59,851 bases of DNA, from the NCBI GenBank assembly GCA_020053105.1, contig JAGVNU010000080.1:1-59851 (forward strand), read 5' to 3'. Both the position numbers and the translations under genes were made by a program. The notes beneath the pieces are model-generated. The model was given only the letters and a program-made list of their open reading frames with translations. It had not been told where the DNA came from and did no database searches. Shown piece after piece: positions 51,937-59,851 of this stretch (positions are counted from its first letter, which is position 1; every line of letters begins with the position of its first letter). This stretch comes from Thermodesulfovibrionia bacterium (GTDB lineage: Bacteria; Nitrospirota; Thermodesulfovibrionia; UBA6902).

Positions 51937-53340
51937 TCAAATCATCCAGTACGGCAACATATAAATCCGGCTTTTCTCATCCTTCAATATATCGGCATCC
52001 TCAAATCTTCCAACGAGCACACCGACTTTTTCTTTTTCTTTTTCAAAAAAACTTCTGAGACCTTTTAGATGTTTAGTCTGTATCTTCTTGTCGCTTTTTA
52101 TTTCTATCGGTAAGAGACGCTCTGGGGTGTATACAACGATATCAACTTCTTCTTTTGTCTTGGTCCGCCAGTAGTGAAGGCGTGCTTCAAGTTCCATGGG
52201 AGGCATAATCGTATTCAATTTCTCTACAATTGCATTTTCGAAAATAATGCCATATTGCCCGAGTTTTTCTATCTGAGATATACTGTTTAAACCAAGCAGG
52301 CTGTTTCTTATGCCAAGGTCTGTAAAATACACTTTCGGAGTCTTAAGGATTTCGCTCCTTACATTTCTTGAATATGTTGTCAGATTGTTAATAATGAATG
52401 TCTTTTCTAGGAGCATGGAATATCTCTTTACTGTATCTACCGTTACTTCCAGGCTGGAAGCGATATTGGAATAATTGAGAAGGTCTCCTATTCTTGATGC
52501 CAGCAGTTCCATAACCTTCTGGTAAACCCATAGCTTGTCTTCCTTTACAAGATTCCTGATGTCCTGTTCAAGGTATGTATCCCTGTAGCTTTTAAGGAGT
52601 ATCTGTTTTCTCTCCGTATCATTACTTAGAGAGACTGCAGGAAGTCCGCCATAGACCATATATTCTTCAAAGAGTTTCTGAATCCTCTGTTTGAAGGGCA
52701 TTATTCCGGCCTGATATTTTTTTAAGGCCTTTTTGTCAGGCGTTGTTTCTCCGAATATAAACCGCCATATATTTTTTTTATCTGGGGGATCAAATCCGTA
52801 TCCCTTGAATGTTTCAACCTCTGAAAAAGGAAGAACGGACAGGGACAGAACCCTTCCGGCGAGGCTTTCTTTTATTTGGACCTTCAGTTTAAGAGATGAC
52901 GATCCGGTAAGTACCCATTTCACCGGGAGCCTCAGGTCATACAAAGACTTTATGTATTCGATAAAACCAGGAAGTTTCTGAACTTCATCGATAAAGATAT
53001 ATATGCGTGTTTTCTGCTCTTGAACCTCTTCCCCGAGGAATCTTTCCACTATCTTCAGGAAACTGCCAAAAGATGCGGAGAGTTCCTGTCTGAGTGAAAG
53101 GTCATCAAAGTTAAAGTAGAAAATCCTCTCCGGCTTGATGCCCTGTTTAAGCAGGTCGTGAATAAGCTGAAATGCAAGAGTGCTTTTCCCTGTTTGTCTT
53201 AACCCAAGGAATGTAAGTATCTCCTTTTCCCTGATAAACGTTAAAGCCTTGTCATGGATATCACGGTTTACAATGTCAGGGGGTAAAGCAAAAGCGCCGC
53301 CCCTCCAGCTATTGTTGCTATAGAAAAGCCTTTCATCCAA
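51937..53340 (-). CDS. AAA ATPase with DUF4143 domain
   Basis: 467 residues. An AAA domain with Walker A GLRQTGKST (about 46-54), IYIFIDEVQ Walker B (about 113-121), and VLTGSSSLKL sensor 1, then a DUF4143 domain (about 230-400) with an IIFENAIVEKL segment and the nuclease-like VDIVVYTPERLLPIEIKSDK (D-x10-ExK). Common, often duplicated, in archaea and anaerobic bacteria; suspected of toxin or DNA-related roles, unproven. Single gene inside the island. Confidence 0.88.
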   Translation of the reverse strand: MDERLFYSNNSWRGGAFALPPDIVNRDIHDKALTFIREKEILTFLGLRQTGKSTLAFQLIHDLLKQGIKPERIFYFNFDDLSLRQELSASFGSFLKIVERFLGEEVQEQKTRIYIFIDEVQKLPGFIEYIKSLYDLRLPVKWVLTGSSSLKLKVQIKESLAGRVLSLSVLPFSEVETFKGYGFDPPDKKNIWRFIFGETTPDKKALKKYQAGIMPFKQRIQKLFEEYMVYGGLPAVSLSNDTERKQILLKSYRDTYLEQDIRNLVKEDKLWVYQKVMELLASRIGDLLNYSNIASSLEVTVDTVKRYSMLLEKTFIINNLTTYSRNVRSEILKTPKVYFTDLGIRNSLLGLNSISQIEKLGQYGIIFENAIVEKLNTIMPPMELEARLHYWRTKTKEEVDIVVYTPERLLPIEIKSDKKIQTKHLKGLRSFFEKEKEKVGVLVGRFEDADILKDEKSRIYMLPYWMI

Positions 53341-53496
53341 ATCAATATACCTCTCGAAATAATCTTATGATAATTTCGAGTATACTATAATTATTTATTG
53401 AAAGCAAGCTGTTGTAACGATATCATTATTGGCCGATATCGTAACCATCATTACAGTAACTTAAGCTACTATTATGAATCATGAAGAAATTTTGAT

Positions 53497-54498
53497 TTAA
53501 CTATCCTGGCTGATTTTCTTATGTATTTCTGTAATGTGCTGGAGATTCCGGAAAGCTTCCACCACTTTCAGTTTCGCATATTTTGCGGTCATTTCAGATT
53601 TGGTATGTCCAAACCATTTCTGAAGCAGATGTTCGGGAACTCCCTGATTTATCAATTGCGTACCAAAACTGTGTTTCGTAGCTTCGTAGAGAGTGATATT
53701 TATATTGGAATCATGCTTTTCATTGAATTTCTTTAGCGCCCTTCTAAATATATCGTTAAGAAAATCATTTGAGTAAGGACGCTTCGTGGTCTTCCCGTGA
53801 GTGAAGACATACTGCTTAGCAAAAATATGTTTTGGTAATAATTTCATTGGTTCCGGAAAGATAAGGTTGTGACGCACCTGCTTTGTCTTTGTCCTTTCAA
53901 CCAGCTTTCTTGCAGAAAATGTCCTCTTGTAAGTGACAACATCATCAGTGATGCAATCTCCTTGCAGCGCGCATGCTTCCCCGGGTCTGCAGCCCTGATA
54001 AAATAGAAAAGTGAATATAGGCCGGTGCGCCAGATCAATACAATTCAGAATTTCCTCCTGAACTTCCCGGCTTGTTATCTGAGGCTCATATTCCGGGATT
54101 TGTATTTTCGGCATGACCGGCGTTTCGTAAATGACTCTTTCCTCTTTCAGGTAATTGAAAAACCCAGTTAATGCATCGAGTATATTTTTTTGATACTTTA
54201 ATGCCATCGGTTCATCCTTTTTCCTGATCTTCATTGCCGGCAACTTGTTGAAGAAATCCCGGCAATTGAATATTTCCCGCACATCCTGGCTTCCAAAATA
54301 GGGCTCATAATAATTACTGATATATGTCATCAGCTTAGGTACATAACCCGGAGCGCGTAAGCCACGGTCCATTAACTGCCTCTTTTCTTCATACCATTTG
54401 TGTATTAAATAAGAGAAAGAAAACTCCAGGCGGTCTTTGGACTTCCATTTGCTCGGGTCAAATTTTCTGGTTTCTTTTTCAGTCTCAGCCTGTTTCAA
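53497..54498 (-). CDS. Tyrosine recombinase (integrase) with uncertain 5' end
   Basis: Core-binding and catalytic domains with Arg in YQGCRPGEACALQ, KHS in EATKHSFGTQL (the usual RHS Arg is Lys), His in GHTKSEMTAKY and the Tyr in that motif. The first ATG in frame is at 54498, but an integrase-like N-terminal arm domain (RYTIDFYFKGERIRRGTTLD) is coded in the same frame up to about 54645 with no start codon. Removing one G from the run at 54631-54635 would join it to an ATG at 54652. So the gene may be frameshifted at its start. It may have moved the island. Confidence 0.8.
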   Translation of the reverse strand: MKQAETEKETRKFDPSKWKSKDRLEFSFSYLIHKWYEEKRQLMDRGLRAPGYVPKLMTYISNYYEPYFGSQDVREIFNCRDFFNKLPAMKIRKKDEPMALKYQKNILDALTGFFNYLKEERVIYETPVMPKIQIPEYEPQITSREVQEEILNCIDLAHRPIFTFLFYQGCRPGEACALQGDCITDDVVTYKRTFSARKLVERTKTKQVRHNLIFPEPMKLLPKHIFAKQYVFTHGKTTKRPYSNDFLNDIFRRALKKFNEKHDSNINITLYEATKHSFGTQLINQGVPEHLLQKWFGHTKSEMTAKYAKLKVVEAFRNLQHITEIHKKISQDS

Positions 54499-54608
54499 TA
54501 AGGCATGAGCATCAGCAAAGGTTTGAAGGGTCTTACCATCAAGAGTAGTCCCTCTCCGGATACGCTCTCCCTTGAAATAAAAGTCGATGGTATATCTTTG
54601 AGGCGTGG

Positions 54609-56105
54609 TTAAATGTTTGGGACAGCGATACCCCCTCCCTTCTGAGGCTCATAGCTCACAAGTTGACCGTCTCTGAAAAGCCGGAGATCATAGACCCCTG
54701 TTTCGAGAGTAACTTTCTTGTCTTCTTGAAGGAATTCGCCTTTTGCCTTTGAGACTTCAACAGTTACGGAAACTTTATCAGGAGCATTTTTCTGCGCTTC
54801 AATCCTAGTGATCTTAACTTCCGGCTGAACGCGGTTCAAATCCTGAAGAGCCCGGATCGGTCTGAATTCCTCTCCGTCGAGGATACGGGGAAGGAGCCGG
54901 GGTTCGTAATAGTCCCGCATGAAAATTTCAAGCGGAAGCGGCCTCAGAGGATCATCCGGCATAATCCAGTGAATGCCTTTTATCTCTTCAAGGTTGTTTG
55001 TATCGAAACGGCCGTCAGGGCTCAAGACGAGCCACGTCCAGCCGTCATCATAGAAGCGGCTCAGCTTACAGAGCCATTTGCCCGCCGCAGCACTCCAGAC
55101 ATATGCAGATTCTGTGTCGGCAGTTGTCAATATAAAGCGGCCATCGGGCGAAAAAGAAGCGGATGATACATTACCGTGGTGGGCTATAAGCTCCATTTTT
55201 TGATTTGCAGTAGAAACATCATATAAAATTATCCGGCCAAACTCGTTACCGGTAAGAAGTGTGTTCCCGTCGGGAGAAAAAGCGAGTACAGTGGGCGTTC
55301 CTTTGCCCGGTTTCAATCTGTAGCGTTCTCTCCCTGACCCGGCATCCCACATGATTACGGTAGAGTCAAGCTGATCGCCGTGGGCAGAAGCTATCTGTTT
55401 CCCATCAGCAGACAACGCCGCAACAGTCACAATCTGGTTGTGCCCCTTCAAATCATGAATGATCTTGCCGTCCCTCTTCCATAAGCAAAGATGGGCATTT
55501 GGTCTTTCTCTGTACTGTCCCATAAAGTCGCCGCCAGCAGTCACAAAAAACTCGGAGTCACTGCTGAATGCAACATTGAGTAAAAATAAAGATGGATCGC
55601 CCAAATTTAGCACCTCCTCATTGATAGTCCTGATTTGCATTTTTCCCTGGAGGCCGTCCTGTGAGTGAACAACCCGATATTCATCGTTAGGAGAAAACCA
55701 CAGATACGGGAAGTTAACGTGGAACTTATCAGACGGCATTTCGTGTATTTTTTTCTTTTTAATTACATCCCAGTGGTCAATGTTATCACTCCACTTCTTT
55801 CTTCCCGTAAGGAGGTACCGGCCGCCGGGTGAAAGAGCATAGAGAGTTCCCAAATCGCTGAAGAATGAATTCCCATTCCCTAACAAATCCCAGAACATGC
55901 CGCCCCACATGACGTAGAGACCGTCTGCAGTGAACTGTCCTTTGCTGCCGAAAAAATTAACCAATTCACGGGGCTTATGATCCGAATACGGGGAGCCCAT
56001 ATAAAACTCATATTCTTTCTTTGCCGATTCAGGATTAAAAACGGCGATAGACATTTTATTAACATAAATGATGTTACCTCTTCTACTTAATAATCCTTTA
56101 CTCAT
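54609..56105 (-). CDS. WD40-repeat protein (C-terminal part truncated)
   Basis: 498 residues. After a less regular N-terminal half, clear WD40 units run from about 200 to 350 (LSADGKQIASAHGDQLDSTV, FSPDGNTLLTGNEFGRIILY, FSPDGRFILTTAD). Then WLVLSPDGRFDTNNLEEI and GVYDLRLFRDGQLV are the spacer typical of WD40 proteins that end in a caspase-like peptidase domain; here the sequence stops in GGGIAVPNI before any such domain. The 3' end overlaps the integrase arm region. Confidence 0.7.
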   Translation of the reverse strand: MSKGLLSRRGNIIYVNKMSIAVFNPESAKKEYEFYMGSPYSDHKPRELVNFFGSKGQFTADGLYVMWGGMFWDLLGNGNSFFSDLGTLYALSPGGRYLLTGRKKWSDNIDHWDVIKKKKIHEMPSDKFHVNFPYLWFSPNDEYRVVHSQDGLQGKMQIRTINEEVLNLGDPSLFLLNVAFSSDSEFFVTAGGDFMGQYRERPNAHLCLWKRDGKIIHDLKGHNQIVTVAALSADGKQIASAHGDQLDSTVIMWDAGSGRERYRLKPGKGTPTVLAFSPDGNTLLTGNEFGRIILYDVSTANQKMELIAHHGNVSSASFSPDGRFILTTADTESAYVWSAAAGKWLCKLSRFYDDGWTWLVLSPDGRFDTNNLEEIKGIHWIMPDDPLRPLPLEIFMRDYYEPRLLPRILDGEEFRPIRALQDLNRVQPEVKITRIEAQKNAPDKVSVTVEVSKAKGEFLQEDKKVTLETGVYDLRLFRDGQLVSYEPQKGGGIAVPNI

Positions 56106-56535
56106 GGAGTCCCCGATTAATAATATTACCCGAAGATCGAAGATCCGCTATATGCAGCGTAGCATCAATTACAGATAGGCATAAACCGGAATTGCCGGCA
56201 AACAATTCGAAAACATTTATTGATGCCCCAATTGCATTGGTGGCAAGACGTTTTTTCACTTTTCGTGATGCATTCATGGAATAATCGTAACTGCTGATTA
56301 AGGCTTCGACTTGGCTCTTCTCCAGAGATCCACCATTGATCGTCGTCAAGAGACAGACAGCCACTAACATCTCATTGGTTGCCAATGCTACATCGCTCAG
56401 ATAACCTTTCCCACCTACAAAGTCATTTTTTATGTGCTGTGAAATGAATTCTCTTTCCTGCTGCCAGCGACCGACCTTCCATGATGATACGTTAATGTTA
56501 ATTTTTTGCCGATTACCTTTTTCCGTCAAGCTCAA
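56098..56535 (-). CDS. C-terminal continuation of the frameshifted WD40 gene
   Basis: 145 residues in the track from MSLTEKGNRQ. The same frame is open upstream to about 56650 and there reads LNIWETRTWKLVKTIKK, then FSRDVKRLFLATELS, continuing the WD40 blades of the preceding ORF. So this is the second half of one gene split by a frameshift. The last 120 residues (SWKVGRWQQEREF ... ADLRSSG) are not WD40 and are not recognised. Overlaps the next WD40 gene by 8 bp. Confidence 0.5.
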   Translation of the reverse strand: MSLTEKGNRQKININVSSWKVGRWQQEREFISQHIKNDFVGGKGYLSDVALATNEMLVAVCLLTTINGGSLEKSQVEALISSYDYSMNASRKVKKRLATNAIGASINVFELFAGNSGLCLSVIDATLHIADLRSSGNIINRGLHE

Positions 56536-56612
56536 TTCTGTTGCCAGGAAAAGTCGTTTGACGTCCCGCGAAAATTTGAATGCATGAATTCCATCGTCTT
56601 TCTTTATTGTTT

Positions 56613-57092
56613 TTACAAGCTTCCAAGTCCTGGTTTCCCAAATATTGAGATAGCGTCAGTCCAGCCGCCAAAATTTGCCGCGACATACTCTCCATTAGGT
56701 GAAAATTCAATAGAGCCTAAACTATATTGAGCCTCAAGAGTCGCAATAATAATCCCGCTTTCATAATTCCAGATCAGAATTTTACCGTATTCTCCGGATG
56801 CAATAATTTGTCCATTAGGAGAAAAGGCAACACTGTCCACTGACGCTCTGTGTTCAGAGAATATTCTGAGCAATCGGCCGGTTTTCATGTGCCATACCCG
56901 AACGGTTTTATCAAGAGATGCTGTCGCAAGAAGCTCTTCGTCCGGCGAAAAGGCCAAAGACGTCACTGGTTGAGCATGCCAACTCTGGTACATAAGAAAA
57001 GGCGCAGGCTCTGCAGATGCCATTAACTCAATTGGATAAAAAAGAACAATAACCATGATCATTGATCTGAGAATTATCTGCAATGAGTTCAA
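56613..57092 (-). pseudogene. WD40-repeat protein, N-terminal part, frameshifted
   Basis: A signal peptide (IILRSMIMVIVLFYPIEL) and WD40 blades: VTSLAFSPDEELLATASLDK with VRVWHMKTGRLLRIFSEHRA, then VAFSPNGQIIASGEYGKILI. In a third blade the frame slips at ...GGWTDAISIFGKP, where the next frame gives LNIWETRTWKL. The gene then continues as 56098-56535. Two genes or one broken one; I favour one broken exported WD40 protein. Confidence 0.6.
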
Positions 57093-57173
57093 TTTCCCTC
57101 CCCAATCATCTATGTGCCCTCTTTATGTCTATAGCAATTTCTCCTGATCTCTTCAATCACAGCCCCATAATTT

Positions 57174-57434
57174 TTATTCAAAGTTCGACCCATCGCCCAA
57201 TTCATTCAGCATGTCACAACTGAGCCAGTACCGGTCAATGTCCTGCCGGGATGAATCACTGACAATCTGGAAATACGCTGCTTTCTTTATCTTCTCCTCC
57301 GTATCGCCGGTCTTCTCCCTCTCTATTTCCGCGAGATCGGCATTGACCTTACGGGACAAATCATCGCTTAACAGCCTTACCTTCCCTCCTGCTGCCCCAT
57401 CAACGCTCCATGAATAAACTTCGGAAGGTCTCAT
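57174..57434 (-). pseudogene. Second half of an interrupted beta-sandwich protein
   Basis: 86 residues beginning MRPSEVYSWSVDG, then ADLAEIEREKTGDTEEKIKK and SRQDIDRYWLSCDMLNELGD. The frame is continuous with 57483-57881 except for one TAA at 57483-57485; after it 16 open codons (AVKGTTVIKFTPEEIG) lead into this start and complete a fibronectin-like sandwich. The helical end resembles small proteins found next to WD40/caspase genes. No ribosome-binding site for MRPSE. Confidence 0.5.
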
Positions 57435-57482
57435 GCCTATTTCTTCAGGAGTAAACTTGATGACAGTTGTCCCCTTTACCGC

Positions 57483-57881
57483 TTATTTAAAGACCTCTTC
57501 GCCCTTGCTGTTTATAACTACAATGTTTTCGGCTTTATCATCTTCCCATACGAAGGACGTTTTAACCCCGGAAAGCATGGTTGCCCCGTCGAACGGCTGC
57601 CGGAACACATAATAATCGCCAGCAAAACACTTTGTGGCTCCATAATAGATACCGTGCCTGGCGTCCATGAAACCGAGGAACTCCTTTACTATCTGAAGGA
57701 TGCCTTTGCCGTATCCCTGAGGATTAAATTCTATGTGCAGAGTATTTTTATCTTCAGCCTTTAGAGCAATCCGCTCTGCACTGAGAGCACCGAGGAGTGT
57801 AGGGGAAGTCCACTTTGCATTGATTGAATCACTTCGCTTGATCACTCTTATTTCATATGGATGCAATTCCGTGGACGACAT
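57483..57881 (-). pseudogene. First half of an interrupted beta-sandwich protein
   Basis: 132 residues (MSSTELHPYEIRVIKRSDSI ...), ending KTSFVWEDDKAENIVVINSK GEEVFK and a TAA. WEDDKAENIVVINSKGEEVF is the first half of a beta-sandwich whose second half is coded in frame after the stop. A nonsense mutation or sequencing error is likely. The tRNA-Sec nearby decodes UGA, not UAA, so recoding is not an explanation. Confidence 0.5.
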
Positions 57882-58013
57882 CTGTTATGTCTTCTGAGTA
57901 TGTGATCTCCCGAAAGAGAATTGGGCCGCCCTTTGATTGAGAAAAACACTACGTAAATCTCCCGCCTAAAATTCATTATGAAATTCTTTTTCTGACAAAC
58001 TCAGATACGTAAG

Positions 58014-58039
58014 GTTACTGACTGTTTACTGACTGTTTT
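58014..58039. repeat. 26-bp direct repeat, right copy
   Basis: Identical to 47308-47333 and in the same orientation. It lies 46 bases from the tRNA-Sec CCA end, inside the island. Confidence 0.65.
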
Positions 58040-58084
58040 TCGGGCACCTATTAGCACCTAACCCGTTGATTTAAAAGAAATCAA

Positions 58085-58182
58085 TGGCGGGAGCGTGTGG
58101 GAATCGAACCCACCCTGCTCACTTGTGGCAAGCAACACCGGATTTGAAGTCCGGGAAGGACACCAGAACCTTATACGCTCCC
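58085..58182 (-). tRNA. selC: tRNA-Sec (anticodon UCA), CCA encoded
   Basis: Read on the minus strand: an 8-bp acceptor stem GGGAGCGT/ACGCTCCC, long D-arm, anticodon loop CTTCAAA inside CCGGA/TCCGG (anticodon TCA), a long variable arm (GTTGCTTGCCACAAGTGAGCAG) and T-arm GGGTTCGATTCCC. About 95 bases plus CCA. These are the features of bacterial selenocysteine tRNA. Its first 12 bases overlap the stop end of the integrase gene. It is the insertion site of the island. Confidence 0.95.
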
Positions 58183-59229
58183 ATGCATGATTTTAAACGT
58201 TTTTTTTACGTTTTTCAAACCAGCTTCATCGCCAGATCCATTAATTGTAACACTTTTGTCACACTTATCCAAAATCTCAATGCTTGAACGCAGGCTTTCA
58301 GGGTAATGATGCGCATACCTCATTGTCATCGCTATGGTCTTGTGGCCGAGCAGTTCCTTAACTTTATAGAGGTCAACACCGTTTTGGACAAGCCTTGTTG
58401 CGAACGTGTGGCGAAGATCATGGAACTTGAAGTCTATGAGCTTAGCCCTGTCTCTTGCCCTTGGAAAAGCGTCTTTAAGTGCTCCGACGCTGTGAGGAAA
58501 CACGAAGTTTGAGATATCATTAACGTTCACACCTCTTAGCATGTTAAACATGGTCTCTGACATCGGGATCGTTCTTTTATTGCCGTTCTTGGATTTCTCA
58601 ACCGTCATAAGTTTTCTTCTAAGATCAACGCTGCTCCATTTCAGCGACAATATCTCTCCGCGCCTCATACCCGTATGCAAAGCGAAAAGAATAACCTGCC
58701 CAACCCACTGAGGGCTCGCACTCATGAGTAGAGCGTCTTCCTCCTGATAAGTCAGCCATCGGTCACGAGCGTTCCTGTTTCCAACAGTAAAAGAGAGATC
58801 AGCCGCCGGGTTGTCCCGGACCCACTTCCATTCTCTTCGTGCCACATTAAACATGCGCCTCATCAAGGCAAACTCCTGATAAACCGTAGCAGGCTTGACC
58901 TTCTCAAGGCGGTCATCAATGTAGTCAGAAATCTTTTCAGTCGTAATTTCCGCAAGAGTCAGGATGCCAAACACCGGCATAAGGCTGCTCAGTGAGGTTA
59001 TGTCGCGTGACTTCTGATATTTCTTCATGTACTTGTCAACCATTTCCCTGAAAGTTACTTCCCTGGATTTAACCTTCTCAAAGTATCTGCCCTCGACCAT
59101 GTCCGTCAGGACTTTTGCATGAAGCTTCTCAGCAAGCCTCCTGTTATCGGTTTTGAGGGATACATAAATCCTCTTACCCTGATATTGAACACTGATCCAG
59201 TAAGTCTTACCTCTTCGGTAAAGCCCCAT
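58171..59229 (-). CDS. Phage-type tyrosine integrase next to tRNA-Sec
   Basis: 352 residues from the ATG at 59229 (MGLYRRGKTYWISVQYQ), 10 bases after GGAGGTGAT; a GTG at 59247 is possible. SAM-like arm and core domains, then the catalytic set: Arg in LHTGMRRGEILSL, HDLRHTFATRL, LGHKTIAMTMRYAHH with the Tyr. Its stop TAA is inside tRNA-Sec (GGGAGCGTATAAGG), so the protein's last residues HGSV come from the tRNA start. It overlaps an excisionase-like gene. Confidence 0.93.
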   Translation of the reverse strand: MGLYRRGKTYWISVQYQGKRIYVSLKTDNRRLAEKLHAKVLTDMVEGRYFEKVKSREVTFREMVDKYMKKYQKSRDITSLSSLMPVFGILTLAEITTEKISDYIDDRLEKVKPATVYQEFALMRRMFNVARREWKWVRDNPAADLSFTVGNRNARDRWLTYQEEDALLMSASPQWVGQVILFALHTGMRRGEILSLKWSSVDLRRKLMTVEKSKNGNKRTIPMSETMFNMLRGVNVNDISNFVFPHSVGALKDAFPRARDRAKLIDFKFHDLRHTFATRLVQNGVDLYKVKELLGHKTIAMTMRYAHHYPESLRSSIEILDKCDKSVTINGSGDEAGLKNVKKTFKIMHGSV

Positions 59230-59467
59230 GTTCCTTATCACCTCCACTCCTGGGGCGTCTTACTTGAGTAAAGGGATTATAACCCGCAGAGGCTTCTTTT
59301 TTACAGGACTTAATCCAAAGACAAATCTCATTCATATCAAATCTCAGACATCCGTTGAGTTTGATACAGGGAATCTGACCCAATTCCGCCCATTGATATA
59401 GAGTCTTTTCTTTGACTTTTAATATCTTTGACAATTCCCTGATTGTTACGATGGTTATATCGGACAT
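59207..59467 (-). CDS. Excisionase/MerR-like helix-turn-helix protein
   Basis: 86 residues from the ATG at 59467 (MSDITIVTIRELSKILKVKE), behind GAGGTG; a start at 59503 would add 12 residues. IRELSKILKVKEKTLYQWAELGQIPCIKLNG and a wing (CLRFDMNEICLWI) form the winged HTH of phage excisionase/DNA-binding 'helix_turn_helix_17' proteins. It overlaps the integrase by 23 bp. Likely recombination directionality factor or regulator of the integrase. Confidence 0.85.
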   Translation of the reverse strand: MSDITIVTIRELSKILKVKEKTLYQWAELGQIPCIKLNGCLRFDMNEICLWIKSCKKEASAGYNPFTQVRRPRSGGDKEHGALPKR

Positions 59468-59707
59468 TGACACCTCACAGTTTGTAATTTTTATTGCTTT
59501 CAAATAAGTATTACTTCTGCGGACGGAAGGGGTACTTCTGAAGCAAATAAGAAGAGCTTCAAGAATGGGCTGCTATATAACGTTTCAATCAGATTTAATC
59601 ATGGCTGATCATCAGGAGCATACTTAATTGAAGTTTACGACAAAGCGAGATACCGAAAACACCTGCTGACACTCAGGATGCTATTGCAACTGGATGAGAT
59701 ACAGTCT
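59468..59707. other. Non-coding gap
   Basis: 240 bp between the excisionase-like gene and the next partial gene. I see no gene, tRNA or clear repeat here. Confidence 0.5.
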
Positions 59708-59851
59708 TTAATGCCCTTTCCTAATGAGATTCTGCAATTCCAGCACTTTTTCTTCTGTGTATTCCCCGATAACTTCATCCAGCACTGAGGTCCAGTGCAT
59801 CTTATGGTTGATTGCCCTTTGAATACGATTTGCTATTTCTTCTTTATCAAT
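59708..59851 (-). CDS. C-terminal part of a small unknown protein (runs off the window)
   Basis: 47 codons from the right edge to TAA at 59708: IDKEEIANRIQRAINHKMHW ... EEKVLELQNLIRKGH. Entirely helical and charged. Possibly a small regulator of the right-hand element. The N-terminus lies beyond the window, so no more can be said. Confidence 0.5.
   Translation of the reverse strand: MDKEEIANRIQRAINHKMHWTSVLDEVIGEYTEEKVLELQNLIRKGH

Larger units (their letters stand above)
47245..58182. mobile_element. Genomic island integrated at tRNA-Sec
   Basis: About 10.9 kb. Left limit: a degenerate 3' end of tRNA-Sec (47245-47279). Right limit: intact tRNA-Sec (58085-58182), same orientation. A 26-bp direct repeat made of two TTACTGACTGTT units lies just inside both (47308-47333 and 58014-58039). 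Inside are an arsenic cluster, ABC fragments, an AAA/DUF4143 ATPase, a tyrosine recombinase and decaying WD40 genes. Extent is inferred; the nature of the element (integrated plasmid, phage or stacked insertions) is not clear. Confidence 0.55.

Noticed and set aside
57483..57485. In-frame stop as a possible selenocysteine codon
   Set aside because: The codon is TAA. tRNA-Sec decodes only UGA, and no SECIS-like stem is obvious.
1..59851. CRISPR arrays
   Set aside because: No regularly spaced direct repeats of 25-40 bp were seen anywhere in the window.

Overview
The window looks like part of the chromosome of an anaerobic, diderm (outer-membrane) bacterium, most likely Nitrospirota (Thermodesulfovibrionia-like). 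This is an inference from gene content: a four-subunit pyruvate:ferredoxin oxidoreductase, the selenocysteine machinery (SelA, SelB and tRNA-Sec), a rubredoxin, a UPF0182 membrane protein, an RND/membrane-fusion efflux pair, a Spy-like periplasmic protein, lipoproteins and sigma-54 promoters. No marker gene settles the lineage.

Layout. 1-1422: end of an RND efflux operon. 1.7-5.1 kb: a DUF2238 membrane protein, a decayed PIN/antitoxin pair, an ABC-F ATPase and a small partner. 5.3-8.7 kb: a lytic transglycosylase with a strong sigma-70 promoter, then UPF0182. 8.7-14.0 kb: selB and selA on the minus strand, separated by about 2 kb of accessory DNA (RelE pair, dndB remnant, zeta-toxin pair). 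14.0-19.4 kb: an IspH-UbiA fusion, DeoC, a class IV aminotransferase, a polyprenyl sugar phosphotransferase, rubredoxin and an unannotated 59-codon gene. 19.6-26.5 kb: a type I restriction-modification operon (HsdR, HsdM, HsdS) continuing without gaps into a STAS/GHKL-ATPase, a STAS-like protein and a PIN nuclease. 26.6-33.4 kb: an RNase Z-like protein, GalT, a large GAF/PAS sensor kinase with a lone receiver, tRNA-Ser(GCU) and a DUF2155 lipoprotein. 33.5-38.1 kb: envelope and stress genes with three sigma-54 promoter candidates, two of them in a duplicated control region with paired palindromes. 38.5-46.9 kb: a GT39-type glycosyltransferase, the porCDAB operon, a polysaccharide deacetylase lipoprotein and a Uup-type ABC-F ATPase.

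47.2-58.2 kb appears to be a genomic island at tRNA-Sec. A degenerate 3' piece of the tRNA lies at 47.25 kb, the intact tRNA at 58.1 kb, and a 26-bp direct repeat sits just inside each end. The cargo is arsenic metabolism (ArsM, ArsR, ArsS-like radical SAM, a Cys-rich 48-residue protein and two small unknowns), fragments of ABC ATPases, an AAA/DUF4143 ATPase, a tyrosine recombinase and a decaying WD40 cluster. A second integrase with an excisionase-like protein follows at 58.2-59.5 kb; its last codons overlap the 5' end of tRNA-Sec, which suggests a second element extending to the right.

The best candidate for an undescribed system is the three-gene STAS/ATPase - STAS-like - PIN cassette coupled to hsdS (24675-26549). 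It resembles an anti-sigma partner-switching module in which a PIN nuclease takes the place of the sigma factor. The second candidate is the sigma-54 control region with two 12-bp palindromes whose geometry is identical at two loci.
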